From Folioceros fuciformis (lineage: Eukaryota; Anthocerotophyta; Anthocerotopsida; Anthocerotales), in NCBI GenBank assembly GCA_049999805.1, contig JBNGIO010006169.1, positions 73,354 to 129,739 on the forward strand: a stretch of DNA of 56,386 nucleotides, given 5' to 3'. Below are positions 33,072-44,870 of this stretch, in pieces (the stretch's first letter is position 1; every line of letters starts with the position of its first letter). The position numbers were made by a program, and so were the translations under genes. The notes below the pieces were generated by a model. That model was not told the DNA's origin and did not search any database. It saw only the letters and a list, made by a program, of their open reading frames with translations.

Positions 33072-35808
33072 TCAACTCTCAGCAGACAGCCCATCTTTAT
33101 CGTACACTAGTGCAAGTGTGTGCCACCAGCCACACGAGATACTCTTGACAACAACATCTGCAAACTTTAGCTGGACTGGCGTGTCTCGATCAACCGTGTC
33201 TCCCAGCCCCAGCTGTCACAGCACACGTTACACAACAAGCACCCTGTTCAGAAGAAAAAAGTGAGAGGTCATAGCCCGGAGGTTACAGTAACCTTTGCAT
33301 CTGTACCTGTCCGTATTTGTTCCAGCCCCAGCAAAAGACTTTCCCACCATCTGCATCATCCGCAACACGCATAAGGAGTCTGTGACAGTACAGGATCCCG
33401 ACCTTCCTTTCAAGAAGGTGTGTAGTCATGAGCAACCTGTTAAAACCACACTGTGTCGAGCACCACAATCCAGGGTCACCACAGTCTCGTCGTCCAAGCT
33501 CCCTTCTACAAGCTTTGGAAGCATCTGCGAAATGGACACACAACCCAATATGAAGTTTAGAGTCGCCACAGCATCAGACTCTTTTGCGTGAACGGAAACG
33601 AAGCTCAGTGCAGCCATTTAAACCTCTGCATGATCGCCACCGACTCCGAGCTGGCCAAATTGGTTACCACCGAAAGCATAGACAGCTCCAGACTCGGTTA
33701 CACACAGGGTGTGCCATAAGCCAGCAGCAATTCCTGTGACTTGCAGGCCCGCTAATTCTGATACATGCCTGGGACTTAGTTCGTCCTCTGTACAACCCTG
33801 TCCACACTAAGAGGCGCAACAGTGACAGACCAGTGTGACCACTTAGATCTGCATGAAGGAACAGGACTGGACATACATCAAGATGTCGTGAAGACTGCTT
33901 CAAGTCTCCTTCTACTCACCTGTCCATAGAGTCCCCATCCAAAAGTCAAAAGTGCACCAGCATCTGGAGAACAGGGGAATGACAAGGAAGATTAGAAATT
34001 TCGACCTGTGCCACATACTGTGGATAGCTGACCAAGAGAAATACAAAAGTCCAAGAGGGCGGGGCTGCAGAAGGTCGGACCAAGAGTATTAAAGACACAG
34101 GCCCTGGCAAGTGAAGTTACCCGTGACAACAGCACTGTGACGCCCTCCACAAGCCACGGCCTGTATGCGAGTCCCAGGAATATGGCTACGACCATTCCAG
34201 AAGGAGTCTGCGGCCAAAGCAGGAATCAATTGTGGAAGAGCTACTGTCCGTAGACGGGCACCGAAGCCCAGCTGTCCTTCTCCACCATATCCCCATCCCC
34301 AAACTTTGCCAGTATCTGCAGGTCATGCGAGCAGACGAGAGGTTCCATGACAACAAGTCCTCAAAGAATGAGGTGCCTGAGTGAAAGATAACCATGAGCA
34401 ACTGAGGGATACCTGACAGTGCCAGCGTGTGACGTCCTCCGGCTGCCACAGCAACGATTCTAATTCCCACACCTAAGCTGACAATACATGGAGGGGCATT
34501 GATGCTGTCTTCAGACCCAGGAGCATCTTCTGCAGGAGCTTCCTCAACACTCCCCGTTTTTCTCCTCTTGTTCGTTTCCCAGGACATTTTTTCACAACCT
34601 TTGGAGGCCATCGGTTTACGTGAGGGCTCTGCTGTGTCAGGCGCATTCTCTCCCTCCCCTTGGCTGTCTGAGGAAATAGTGTTAAGAGGACACAATTGCC
34701 GGTGTCCAGAGAAGTCCGCACCCCCATCACTGCAGGCTGTGACGGTCTGAGAAACAGGGTCAGGGCCGTCGTGCTGGTGGTCCCCGGCACACGACCCCGA
34801 CGCCTCCTTGCCTTGACCTTTCCTCCGACTGTCTTTCCCTAAACCTATGGCAATACCTTCCTGCTCCTTCTCCAGTTTCACTTGAGGCACGCACTCACTC
34901 CATCCCCACGTGAACACCCTCCCACTGTCTGAAGCACCCAGGAAGAGCGAATGAAACCCACACCCTCCACTTCAAAGACGAAAAAACAAGTGCGTCCCAC
35001 AGCATGCAACCAACCGGCAATTGCGACACAATGCGCCCATCCTGCTGCAGCTCGCACGATGCGAGAAGTATCAGGCAAAGCAAATGCCTTCGGCCGCGCC
35101 TGCCAGAAGCAAGAGTTACTGACAATCCCACCCAGCACCGACCACACAAAGCTGAAGATCGGCATCCCCAATTCCCTTCTCGCACAGCCCACACTGCCAT
35201 TCGCACAAGAAAGCACACAGCGGGGCACTTATCTCCTCGAATGCGCACCACCTGCTGTCTCTCCGAAACCGGCTGGCCATGGGCGGGGTCCGTCGCAGAG
35301 CCCCAAGTGTAGATTTTCCCAGACTCTGTCGTCAACAAACGCACACACAGAAAATTTAATCTGGCTCACAATTCCCACCCCCCTTGCTCCAAGCAACAAG
35401 CCCAGCATACCTACCGGAAATGGCGACTGCAAAGCCGCACCCACCACCCGAAACAGCCTTCCAACCTTCGTGCGGAGCTGGAGGCGGCACAGGAGACGGC
35501 TGTGTCAAGGGAGCCCGATTCACAGATGCAGCAGGCAGGTAGCCCCACATTCGCACGCTGCCATCGCTGCTGCTGCATCCAACGGTGGGCTTGTGAGAGG
35601 CAGGCATTCAGCTGAACACCGCAAGATGCTCCAAACTCCCGCTCAGACCAGATGTCTCTCCCAAGAACGCTACAGCAAGCGTTGCTTTGGTGCTGCGGAT
35701 CTGTTTCTCCACGTCCAGTGTGCCACATGACAAACTCTTACTGGGATCGCGCAGATTCAGGGCGTTTTCCCCTGCCAACAACGTGGCGGCCAGGTTCATC
35801 GCAAACAC
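33072..35808 (-). CDS. RCC1-repeat (beta-propeller) protein, multi-exon
   Basis: RCC1 repeats fold into a seven-bladed propeller used in chromatin binding, nucleotide exchange or light sensing. On the minus strand, repeated blades read in order: VRMWGYLPAA, KIYTWGSATDP, RVFTWGWSECVPQVK, AAGGRHTLALS, KVWGWGYGGEGQLGFGARL, CGGRHSAVVT, LLTFGWGLYGQ, AAGLWHTLCVTESGAVYAFG, FGQLG, CGARHSVVLTG, KVFCWGWNKYGQ and LGLGDTVDRDTPVQL. The last exon is 33212-33072 and ends CGWWHTLALVYDKDG..AES before TGA. An acidic, Lys-rich insert of about 130 residues interrupts the third blade region (near 34880-34480). The exact start and first splice site near 35808 are uncertain. I cannot tell which plant RCC1 subfamily it belongs to, and a UVR8 assignment is not supported. 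Confidence 0.82.
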
Positions 35809-36124
35809 CGTTTTCTCCCATCATTCCGTGTTACCACGAAACTCTCTCACACTGCAAAACTGATCCAAAACTCCTCTCGTTTTTCATTCCGTGTTTCAGG
35901 GAGCCTGGCGAGCATCATACCCCGAATCTACTGAAATATTTTTCTATTAATTTTCCATCCACCTAATCGGTGCATTAGAGGTGGAGGTGAGGAAAGTAAA
36001 TCCAACGTCCCTACCTTCTACCTACCAAAAGCTAGCTAGCTCTTGCTTAAAAAAAACATGTTCAGCAGAACAAAGAATCTACTAAGCATACGCTGAAAGG
36101 AAGAATGTCACCTACCTATTGTTG

Positions 36125-36265
36125 TGGTTTTGGAAGAAGAGTGAATCACATCTTCCTCAAATTAGACGTCCTTAAGCTGCTCGTGATATTCTATGTGATT
36201 TTGGAAGAAGAGTGAATCACATCTTCCTCAAATTAGACATCCTTAAGCTGCTCGTGATATTCTAT
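36125..36265. repeat. 71-bp tandem duplication
   Basis: The block starting GATTTTGGAAGAAGAGTGAA and ending GCTCGTGATATTCTAT appears twice in direct succession with two or three differences. Confidence 0.88.
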
Positions 36266-36671
36266 CTGTCTTCTTGCTTTGCATGTTGGGCCAGGCTACT
36301 TATTGATTAAGTTATCCAAGAAGGTTGCTCCATCTCTAGCTTTCTTCATACGGTTCAGATGTTTTGATAACCAAAGTTTGGAAGCATCTATCTTGGACAT
36401 CACTTGTCCCATCCAAACCCAATTACATCAGCTTACAACCCACTATATTTACTTAGGCTGCAGAACCTTGACCTGATGACTGGACAAGGTGTCATATATG
36501 CAAACAAACTTTGGAATGACCACATCCGCCATGGAAATCTGATCACCTCGGACAAAGCGCATTCGGCCTAGATTTGTTAGGAGCTGGGTAGTCGCGACTG
36601 TTTTTCATGAGGCTAACTTTTAAATGTCATCGGACTTTGATCCATGCTGACTGATCCGATCTTTCTACTCG

Positions 36672-36704
36672 GGCAGGCAGGCAGGCAGGCAGGCAGGCAG
36701 GCAT
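36672..36704. repeat. GGCA tetranucleotide microsatellite
   Basis: About eight GGCA units in a row (GGGCAGGCAGGCA and so on) near 36672-36704. Confidence 0.95.
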
Positions 36705-37161
36705 ACACGGCCTGCCGTATGCTTGTGTCAGGGGCAAGAGCTTACAAAGACGCTGGAGGTTGTGTGTCCATGAGGCTGGCGGGTTGTATTTGTGGGATTC
36801 AGGAAGCGGAGTGTGAGTAGCCGGCCCTCGCCATGGTATGGTCGGCCGTAGGTCCAACTCCCAAGGGCTTTTTGAATTTCGTGAAGGGAATGGATTGGTC
36901 GAAGTTGGGAGAATACCGCCCTCAGGTGGGAAACGGAATGCCAATGGGGGAATTGGAAGGTTTGCTTCGGGCAGGAATGCGAATGGAAGGTTCACCTGGT
37001 CACAGGACCACCGCCCATGCGATTCGCATTCCTGGACCGTCATGCGTGAACGGCCTCCTCGTTCTGGATAGGATTACGGCTCAAGCCCCGTGGGAGGATT
37101 GATATGGGGACGAGCTGTGGCGGAGGTGCTTTGTCTGCTCCTGCTAATGTGTGCCCGCCTG

Positions 37162-38597
37162 ATGGATCGCAAGGCTGTTGACAGGGTGGGCGATACAGAC
37201 AGTGAGGTCGAGGACAACGCTCACTATGAGCGAATTCTCGGGAGCCTCAGGAAAATGGTGAAGGAAAGAAGGGCCCAAAAGGAGGCTCAAGTGGTCGGGC
37301 CCAAATCACCGGTGGCCCAAGGAAATCGACCTGCAGAGGCGGAATCAGGAGAACACCGTGAGTCGGAGCAGCAGCCACTGCCGGTAGAGGTAAACTCGTG
37401 GACTCTCTTTCATGCTGTAAGGATGATAAACAAACGAGGGGACGTGTGGGAAGTTGTGGGCAGTCTCCATCTGTTGGTGTGTTCTCAGTGTTGGTTTTCA
37501 TACTGTTGAGGCTGCAGACAGTTACTGGTGCAGCTCCGGCTTCAGCACATGAAGTATCCCCTAGGGGTTTCCGACAGGACCATGAGGGAACGGGCCTTCC
37601 TGGACCTGAACGAGGTGAGCGGCAGAGGGTTCCCGGCTTCACACTCTCTCCGGTACATGTGGCGTTGGATGAGAAAGCGCATCCCGAACAAGGGCCTACG
37701 TTCGACCTGAATCGAGATCCATCTCCGTGAATTTGGGAGATTCATGTGCTGATGAGATTTGCAGGACCCTTTGTGACTGACAGTTCGAAGATGCCCATAC
37801 CTCGCACACATCATGCACCCATGTGTAGAGATTCATCCTTTTTTGGAGTCTTGGCGTTGCAGGCCTTGGTGTCACTGGAAACAATGCAAGTAAAGGTCGA
37901 GACACTTTTTGTATAAGCCATACCCTTAATAACCTCGTCATTTGCCCTTCACCAGGAAGGTCCCCTTGTGCTTTCCAGTGAATCTCAAGGACGCTTCAGT
38001 CCCACAATCGTGAAGGTTTCCCACCTTTCCCTGAAGCCCTGATTCAGATGTTCTCTAGGTACCGTCGACATTCCTGGACAGAAAGATGGAGAACCAGACA
38101 CGTCCTTAGCCAAAATGTAGAAACGTGAGCGTTTTCGTCCATTCCTTCAACCCTTTGATTCACTTGCTCTCTACAGTGCACATTTCTGGACAGAACGATC
38201 TAGAACTGGATATATTCTAACATTAAACTACGGGACAGGAAGGGAATTGTTGTAGGCCGATGAGCTCCATCTCTCCAGTCTCGCTTTCGCGCCAGGGGAA
38301 GTTTGGTGCCCTTCAAGGAAGCTGAGAGGCATAGGCCGTTGTTACCTGACGGTACGGGCTAGCAGACATGGCAGTCGGTTGTGTTTAAGTATGTTGCCAT
38401 TTGGCCTTCCAACAGTTCTCAGGTTGTCGAGGTCATACGGAGCATGCATCTGCGCAGGTGCCATCACTGTGGGATCCTCGGTCACTGGGAGGAAATTCAA
38501 TCCACCAACAAAATATCTGGTGGAGAGAGAGCCACCAGAGCTCACCTTGGCCGAGTTCATGGACAGAGACTTCCCTGAAGAGTCTACTGGTCAGTAG
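37162..38597 (+). CDS. unrecognised multi-exon gene
   Basis: I do not recognise the family. Four exons with clean GT-AG borders, all in phase 0, join without stops: 37162-37389 (MDRKAVDRVGDTDSEVEDNA, acidic then Lys-rich), 37534-37614 (QHMKYPLGVSDRTMRERAFL), 37863-37889 (ALVSLETMQ) and 37956-38015 (EGPLVLSSESQGRFSPTIVK). A terminal exon at 38458-38597 reads GRKFNPPTKYLVEREPPELT and ends DRDFPEESTGQ before TAG. The link between 38015 and 38458 is unresolved, because the candidate exon near 38059 is present twice in diverged form. An alternative start at 37090 would add a hydrophobic leader (EVLCLLLLMCARL). The encoded product would be a small, mostly polar protein of roughly 180-220 residues. 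Confidence 0.5.
38040..38240 (+). repeat. diverged tandem duplication of about 110 bp
   Basis: A block containing TTCTCTAGGTACCGTCGACA TTCCTGGACAGAA is echoed about 113 bp later by CTCTACAGTGCACA TTTCTGGACAGAA. Both copies contain a polypyrimidine tract, an AG acceptor and a short open frame of the form V-x-I-x-G-Q-x-D-x-E, so they may be duplicated exons of the surrounding unrecognised gene. Confidence 0.5.
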
Positions 38598-39211
38598 AAA
38601 CATACGTAGACGTCGTGTTACAACCACAACGTCTAGGTGTAGGTCTACTGACATGGGGGCATACGTCTACTCTACGTCTTCAAGGGCATTTTCTTGACTC
38701 CTCCTTTACGTGGTCGGTGTGGTGTGGATGTGGCTATGGAGGACTGGGCTTCCCTGTGTAAGAGAGTGGAGATTGAAAAATCTTCTGGTTCTCAATCCGT
38801 ATTGGTGACCCTGGCACTGTTTCTCTGTAAGTTGCTCTGTAAGTTTCTCGGGTTCAGCTCATGTCATGCTAACCACACTCGGTAGGGCCCCTCCCTGGCG
38901 TAGATAACACTTTCAGACACGTATAATATTCACCTTGAGATTCTCAACTGACCAACAGTTTTGCTGAGGCAGTTTCCTGGAGGCGTCTTGAGAACTTTCC
39001 CCGTCTTGGGACGGGAAACGCTCTTCCATCACCTTCAAATTGCGAGCAGTGAATAAGTGCAGGCGCCAAGTTCGGCCAGGAAGTTGCATATTGAGACGAG
39101 AGACTCGTGGGATGGGGAGTCTGATGATCTGAAGTGTTGCTTCCAGTTGTAGCTGGTGAAGCTGTAGAGCCTTGTGCTGTACTTGATTCAGTCTGAGGCT
39201 GTGCACCCATC
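38598..39211. other. intergenic region upstream of the intact P450
   Basis: Nothing coding is recognised. A short AC/GT-rich stretch with repeated GTCTAC motifs occurs at 38600-38680. Confidence 0.4.
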
Positions 39212-41327
39212 ATGTGGCTCATTCTGGCTGTCTTGGCCTTGGAATTGGCATTGGTCGTGTTGTACATCAGGAGGGTGTTGAATCTGGGTCCCAGCAAGTC
39301 GAAGCTTCCTCCAGGCCCTACAGGATGGCCCGTGCTGGGAAGTCTGGTGCCCATTTTCATGAATTCCACAAAGCTTCCCCACGAGGTGATGAGCGAGCTG
39401 TCCAGGCAGTACGGGCCCATCGTGTGCTTCCGGCTGGGGTCACGACTTGGAATGACAGTCGACTCCCCGGAAATGGCCCGCCTGTTCCTCAAGGACAAAG
39501 ACCACATCTTCGCTTCCCGCCCCTTCTACTCTGCGAAATCTCACCTGCTGTACGACGACAACAATCTGGGCTACAGCCCCTACAACAAGCACGCCAAGCG
39601 GCTGCGAGGAATCATGATCACTGAGATCCTGAGCCCCAAGCGAGTGCAGCAGGCGCGGGGGTTGAGGTGGGAGGAGAATGAGGCGATGGTGAAGTCAATA
39701 CTGTGGGACATTCGACGGGCTGATCGTGAGTTGGGTTCGAAGGCTTGCGTGAACGTGAGGGAGAAGCTTAGTTTGCTGGTGCTCAACAGCATGACCCGCA
39801 CCATGTTCAGCAAGAGATTCTTTACATACGGGGGATCGTCGGACTCGGACGCGTTCGTCTCCGACACGGAGCAGGTGAGTATGAGTGAACGAGTTCAATC
39901 AGCGAGGTTTGTTCTCGTAGGAGTATTGGTGGCAGGATTTGTGTCGTGGGTATTGCTGGATTTGCAATTCGATGCTCGGAGTGGAGATGGAGAGATCTAA
40001 AGGTTGTGTGGTTCGGAAATTGCAGGCTTTGCAGTTCAAGGCTCTGGTTGAGGAGATTCTTCATCTGGTTGTGCTCCCCTTCATCGGAGACTATGTCCCA
40101 TATCTGGGCTTTCTGGACAAACTGAAAAACCTCGCGGGGGTGATGGAGGCAGCCCGTAGCCGAATGGACTCTTTCTTGGACAAGGTCATAGATGAGCACC
40201 GGCGGTATCTGCAGAGCTGTGAGTCGACCGGCCCTGATCATGCGCGGGATTTTCTGGACGTCTTGCTCGCCTTGCCAGGGGAGGATGGAGCCGATCACTT
40301 GACAGACAGTGAGATCAAGGGCATTCTCATGGTACGTGCATGCATCTCGTCCTGCCAGCGGGCTTGGTGAACGGTGTTTGTGAGGGCGGATTGCCCGTGT
40401 CCTTGCGAATGTTTCTGGCCGACTGCTGCGGATGCAGATAGTAATGCGTGTTTCAATCTGTGTCTAATAGGACATGTACAACGCCGGGACGGACACCTCA
40501 AGCCTTGCCGTGGAATGGGCTTTGGCAGAGCTGCTGAGACATCCAGAGCAAATGGAAAAGGCCCAACAAGAGCTGGACGCTGTTGTGGGGAGGGATCGCC
40601 TGGTTACCGAGGACGACACCGACAGTCTTCCTTACCTTCAGGCGGTGGTGAAGGAGACGTTCCGTTTACATCCTGTTGTGCCGGCTCTTATTCCTCATTG
40701 CTCCACCGAGCCTTGCGAGGTTGCCGGGTATCACATTCCAGCCAACACTGCCTTGTTCGTCAACACTTGGGCAATGGCCAGAAACCCGAAGGTGTGGGAC
40801 CATCCAACGGACTTCGATCCCGAGAGATTCGTAAACAGGTAACGAGCAACGTGGGCCTGCCCTGGCACAGATCAGTGCGTCTTGCTAAAGCAAGGACGCA
40901 GGCTGTGATTCTGATCGCGTGTGAACTCGAACCCCGAATCTCCATGTGCAGCGAAGTGGGTTTCAGAGGCTCGCATTACCAGCTTCTTCCGTTCGGTACA
41001 GGAAGGCGTCGTTGTCCGGTACGTACAATTTGCTGTACAGAGGAGTCATGGACACGATTCCCAAGTCGCTGATTGTGACAGGAGTGCAAGCTTGTCCTCG
41101 TCCCTCCATGAGTAACGTTTGTGAGTCTGGCTGTTCAGGGCATCAACTTGGGAGCTTTGGTTATCCACCACACCTTGGCGAGACTTTTGCAAGCTTTCGA
41201 CTGGAGCTTACCTGACGGTGTGAAGCCAAACGACCTGGACATGTCAGAATCTCTGGGCCTTACGCTTCCAAGGAAGACACCACTGGTGGCAGTTCCATAT
41301 CCTCGCTTGTCGACTCATCTATATTGA
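39212..41327 (+). CDS. A-type (clan 71) cytochrome P450, five exons, 530 aa
   Basis: This is an ER-anchored haem monooxygenase, and its substrate cannot be told from sequence. Exons 39212-39874, 40026-40331, 40471-40838, 40952-41018 and 41139-41327 have GT-AG borders and matching phases, giving 530 residues. The N-terminal anchor is MWLILAVLALELALVVLYIR, followed by the proline hinge KLPPGPTGWPVLGS. The I-helix has AGTDTSSLAVEWALAEL with the oxygen-binding AGTDT. The K-helix has KETFRLHP (ExxR). PERF (FDPERFVN) follows. The haem loop is FGTGRRRCPG, with the codon for the final Gly across the last intron, and the Cys ligand is intact. The protein ends LSTHLY. A diverged copy with the same intron positions lies tail to tail on the minus strand at 42129-44028. 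Confidence 0.93.
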
Positions 41328-42128
41328 CCCCTCTCTTCTCTTCTTGTCACTGCATACACTGCTTGTAGTAATTCCATACTCTGGCTTGTCGGCTGATGTA
41401 ACCTGAGCCCTTTTCCGCGACCCTTGTACATTTCATATGCACTTCCGATGCTGTTGGTAAGGTGAAAGCACTGCATACCCATGCTGCCGTGTTGCGACGA
41501 GTAGAGCAGAGGTTTCACATGTACAGATGCTTCTTGTTCACGTCGACTGCTGTTGTCAATACTACATGATTTTAGATTGAGTCGTTCAGGTTACGTGTAG
41601 GGCTCCTCAATTTTCCACGGGTGTCACTGGGACCTCTGAGCGACGTTTGCAGCAGGGGTCTAAATGTCTCAATTTTCACAGTTTCAAGTGTTTCGGAATC
41701 CCGACAGATCTGAGGGAGCAAGGCGTGGCTGTGCAGATCATCAGCTGCAGTCTCGAATATAATCCACGGCAGTGGCCCAGCTGGATGGGGGCTCCTGGAT
41801 CTCCATCTCCTGGACATGGGAAGGTGAGATCTCATATATATCTAGCTCGTCCCTCTCAAAGTACGGTTTAAGGTAAACCTGTGGGATGATGATGTCATCT
41901 TCTGCCGCCCGAGAGGTTTGGCTACCCTGCCCGGAGCCGGATGTGGAGCTCATGGGAACGGGCCAGGGCATGGCAAACGATCACAGGCTGCAGGAGTGAG
42001 CATTGAGTTGCGACCAGCTGATCATCGTAATTCCAACGACTTGCAGCTAGGAATACAGTCTGAATCCGAGTTCGAACTGCCGAAGGTAGCTTAGTAGAGG
42101 TGTGCTAGTAAGCGAGGTGTACCAGTGC
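41328..42128. other. spacer between the two tail-to-tail P450 loci
   Basis: This 800-bp region separates the stop of the intact P450 from the far end of the P450 pseudogene. It should contain 3' UTR sequence. No further gene is recognised. Confidence 0.45.
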
Positions 42129-44028
42129 CTACTTCTTGCGAACTGTGGTACCAGAACTCTCCGACATGTTCAGGTTCTCTGGAGTGACGCCTTCGGGTAG
42201 TTCCAGTTGAAAGCTTGCTCCAGCCTTCCCACGATGTAGTGGATAGTCAAAGCTCCCAAGGTGACGCCTTGTCCACGTGCAGCAACGAAGCTGAAGTCAT
42301 CAAGAGAATCGTTTTGCACAACTGCAGCCTAGCCTGCCATGTTGGAGGATGTTAAAATCTCTGTGAATCACAATTTCTCTGTCACAAGTAGTAAGCTGTA
42401 CCGGGCACCGACGTCTTCCTGCACTGAAGGGAAGAAGCTGGTAATGTGCGTTTCTGAAGTCCGCTTCGCTGCACAGCAAGAGATCGCACAGCATCACGAT
42501 GCATGCCCATCTGCAACAACAGCAGGCGAAAGCGGCCCACGATTTGTACAGCCCAGTTGCGTACATGTTCACGAATCTATCAGGATTGAAATCCAAGGGC
42601 CGGTCCCAAACGTCTGGATTTCTGGCCATTCCCCAGGCATTTACGTACAGCATCGTGTCGGCAGGAATATGGAAGCCGGCAATCTGGCAAGACTCGGAGG
42701 CGCAGTGTGGACAGAGCAAAGCCTCTGGAGGATGCAAACGCAACGTCTCCTTCACCACCGCCTTAAGGTAAGGGAGATTGGGGATATCGGCCTCTGTGAC
42801 CATCCGATCTCTCCCCACCACAGCAGCCATCTCTTGTTGGGCGGTTGTCCGCTGCTCTGGATGTTTCAGCAATTCTGCTATAGCCCACTCAACGGGGAGC
42901 ATGACAGTGTCGGTCCCGGCATCGTACACGGTCTAGAGAGCAAATGAGCCGTATTAGTTGACACACAGAAAGAAGCCCAGCCGGATTTGGCTTCCTGGGT
43001 TCTGGCTCCTGCCACTGCAAGCTCCGTTCTCTCCCGGAAAACTGAGAAGCACGTCCAGAACATCTCGAGCTGCTTCAGCACCTGGCTCTAAGGTTCGCAG
43101 GTACTGCCGGCGCTTAGCTATGACCTTTCCGTAGAAAGCATCCAGTCGTGCATGGGTTGCTTGCATGTCCCTCTTAGTCCTAAGCAGCCCGTCCAAAAAA
43201 CCCAGGTATGGGACGAAGTTCTCGAAGAGGGGAGACAAGATCACCAGAAACTTGAACTCTTCTGCCTGCAGGCACAATCTCCAAGCTCGGTTTCAATTCA
43301 AACAATCAATCTGGACAATGTCTCCTCTTCTCTTCTCTCCATACCCTGTCAAATTGAATTCCACGGCAACTAAATGAACATCGAGTCCTCACCAACCTGC
43401 TCGGGGTTGGAGAGGAAAGCCCGGTCGGCCCGGCCCGGTGCGAAGAATCTCTTGCTGAACATGGTTCGGGTGTTGACGTTAAACAGAACCAGAGCCACCT
43501 TGTCATGGATCTTGATGCAAGCTTGCTTGCCCGCTCCAACAGTCTCGCCAACTTCGTCCAAAATTGATCTCACCATGCCCGCGACTTCCTCCCTCCTGAC
43601 ATCCTGCGAGTGCTGCACCCGCCTGGGGCTGAGGACCTCCGTGGACAAAATCGTCAGCAGACGTTTCGTGTGTTTGTTGTAAGGGCTGAGTCCCACAGTG
43701 TTTTCCGGAAAGACAAGGTGTTGTAAGCACCAACGACGGGCCGTGAAGAAAAGATGGCGTCCCGCTCCTTGAGAAACTCCCGCGCCATGTCAGGGGAATC
43801 GATGACCACAGCTAGCCGCGACCCCATTCTGAATCTCACCAGAGGGCCGTACTGCCTGCAGAGATCGAACAGGACCTGGTGAGGCAGCTTGTGGGGATTG
43901 GCGAAAATGTGCACCAGGCTTCCCAGCACGGGCCATGCTGGAGGCCCAGGAGGAAGCTTGGGTTTCCTGCTCCCCGGCTTCCACAGAACGGTATACAGAA
44001 TTGCAGCCCCTGCCAATCCTGCCAACAC
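42129..44028 (-). pseudogene. A-type (clan 71) cytochrome P450 pseudogene, inverted paralogue of the upstream P450
   Basis: The minus strand carries a paralogue with the same exon plan: exon 1 44028-43397, exon 2 from 43265, exon 3 42932-42565, exon 4 42468-42402, and a last exon from about 42268. Recognisable motifs include the anchor and KLPPGPPAWPVLGS, DAGTDTVMLPVEW, KETLRLHP, FNPDRFVN and FSAGRRRCP. It is broken. In exon 1 the frame shifts at an A run near 43710, so the frame ending SFRKTLWD must switch to GLSPYNKH. The 3' end of exon 2, including the expected SEIKGIL and the donor, is missing near 43010. The last exon starts with the wrong phase. A second frameshift near 42205 separates FNWNYP from EGVTPENLNMSESS, and a TAG closes that frame at 42129. 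These lesions occur at separate places, which makes sequencing error alone unlikely. Confidence 0.87.
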
Positions 44029-44870
44029 GAGCTGCCACGTCGCATTGCTGGAGCTCTAGGAGGATGTGGCTTTGGGTCTGAAACGAAAACCGAGGTACTG
44101 CCCATCTGCAAGGAAGTCCGCCATCGGGGCCGGCTCTTCGCAGGCAGACACTGAAGCCGCTTCTCCTTCCCCAAACTCCGGCCCTTGGACCTCAACTTCC
44201 GGCCTGGCTTATCATCCAAGCAAGCCGGACACAAAGTCTCTTCCGGCAGTGTCAGCACGACGATTTGTTTGCACTGGGCCACAGTGCACATAGCCCCTCC
44301 AAATGGACACGAAGGCCTCAACTCTGCCGGCAACGAACTCCAGTTGTCCGTGTCTCTTTTCATCCCAATGTTCAGATCTTCTACAGGAGACGTTTGTCGC
44401 CAACGCATCCTTCAATTCGTGGAGGATCTTCTGGTCACGTGAATTGCTACTAGAAACCAAAGGATACTTTCACGAAGGACAGCACTATCCAGTTCTTTCA
44501 TCCATCTAGAGCAAGAACCTTCAAAGAAAAAAGTTGTAATCTTTCTTCACACACATCATAAGATACAACTTTCACTAGCAAGCCCACAAAGTCACAATTC
44601 CACGTGTAGTACGTGCAGCTTGTACACCCAAAAGGAGAGGAAAGAATGCAGAATAAGAAATACAATCAGTTGAAAGGAGAGAAAAGAATGCAAAATAAGG
44701 AGTTAATAAATTGATAAAGAAGAGGAAAGAATGCAAAAGAACATAATGAGAGTGTAATAATCAACAAACTAAGAGCTAGCTATAGGATGAGAGCTAGCCC
44801 CAAGAGGGTCTTTGCTTTAGTGGGAGGGTGTTTGATTTACTGGGAAAGATGATGCATGATGAAGCCCTCC
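44029..44870. other. upstream flank of the P450 pseudogene
   Basis: A minus-strand frame is open from 44408 into the pseudogene, but it has no domain and is probably old 5' flank. From 44540 the DNA becomes AT-rich with short GAGAGGAAAGAATGCA repeats near 44630-44735. Confidence 0.4.

Larger units (their letters stand above)
35809..37089. other. intergenic region with tandem duplications and a microsatellite
   Basis: The segment holds a 71-bp tandem duplication and a GGCA microsatellite, listed separately. Elsewhere no coding sequence is recognised. The plus-strand frame at 36833-37102 has no domain and is probably chance. Confidence 0.4.

Noticed and set aside
33072-35808. UVR8 photoreceptor as the identity of the RCC1 protein
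   Set aside because: The propeller repeats fit, but I cannot find the characteristic clustered Trp motif or the UVR8 C-terminal motif, and the large insert is unlike UVR8.
39212-41327. Assignment of the P450 to CYP78A
   Set aside because: The N-terminal and I-helix regions fit A-type clan 71 generally. I see no CYP78-specific motif, so no family name is given.
44212-44460. Minus-strand frame upstream of the P450 pseudogene as a separate gene
   Set aside because: No domain, overlapping frames of similar length on both strands, and no splice support.
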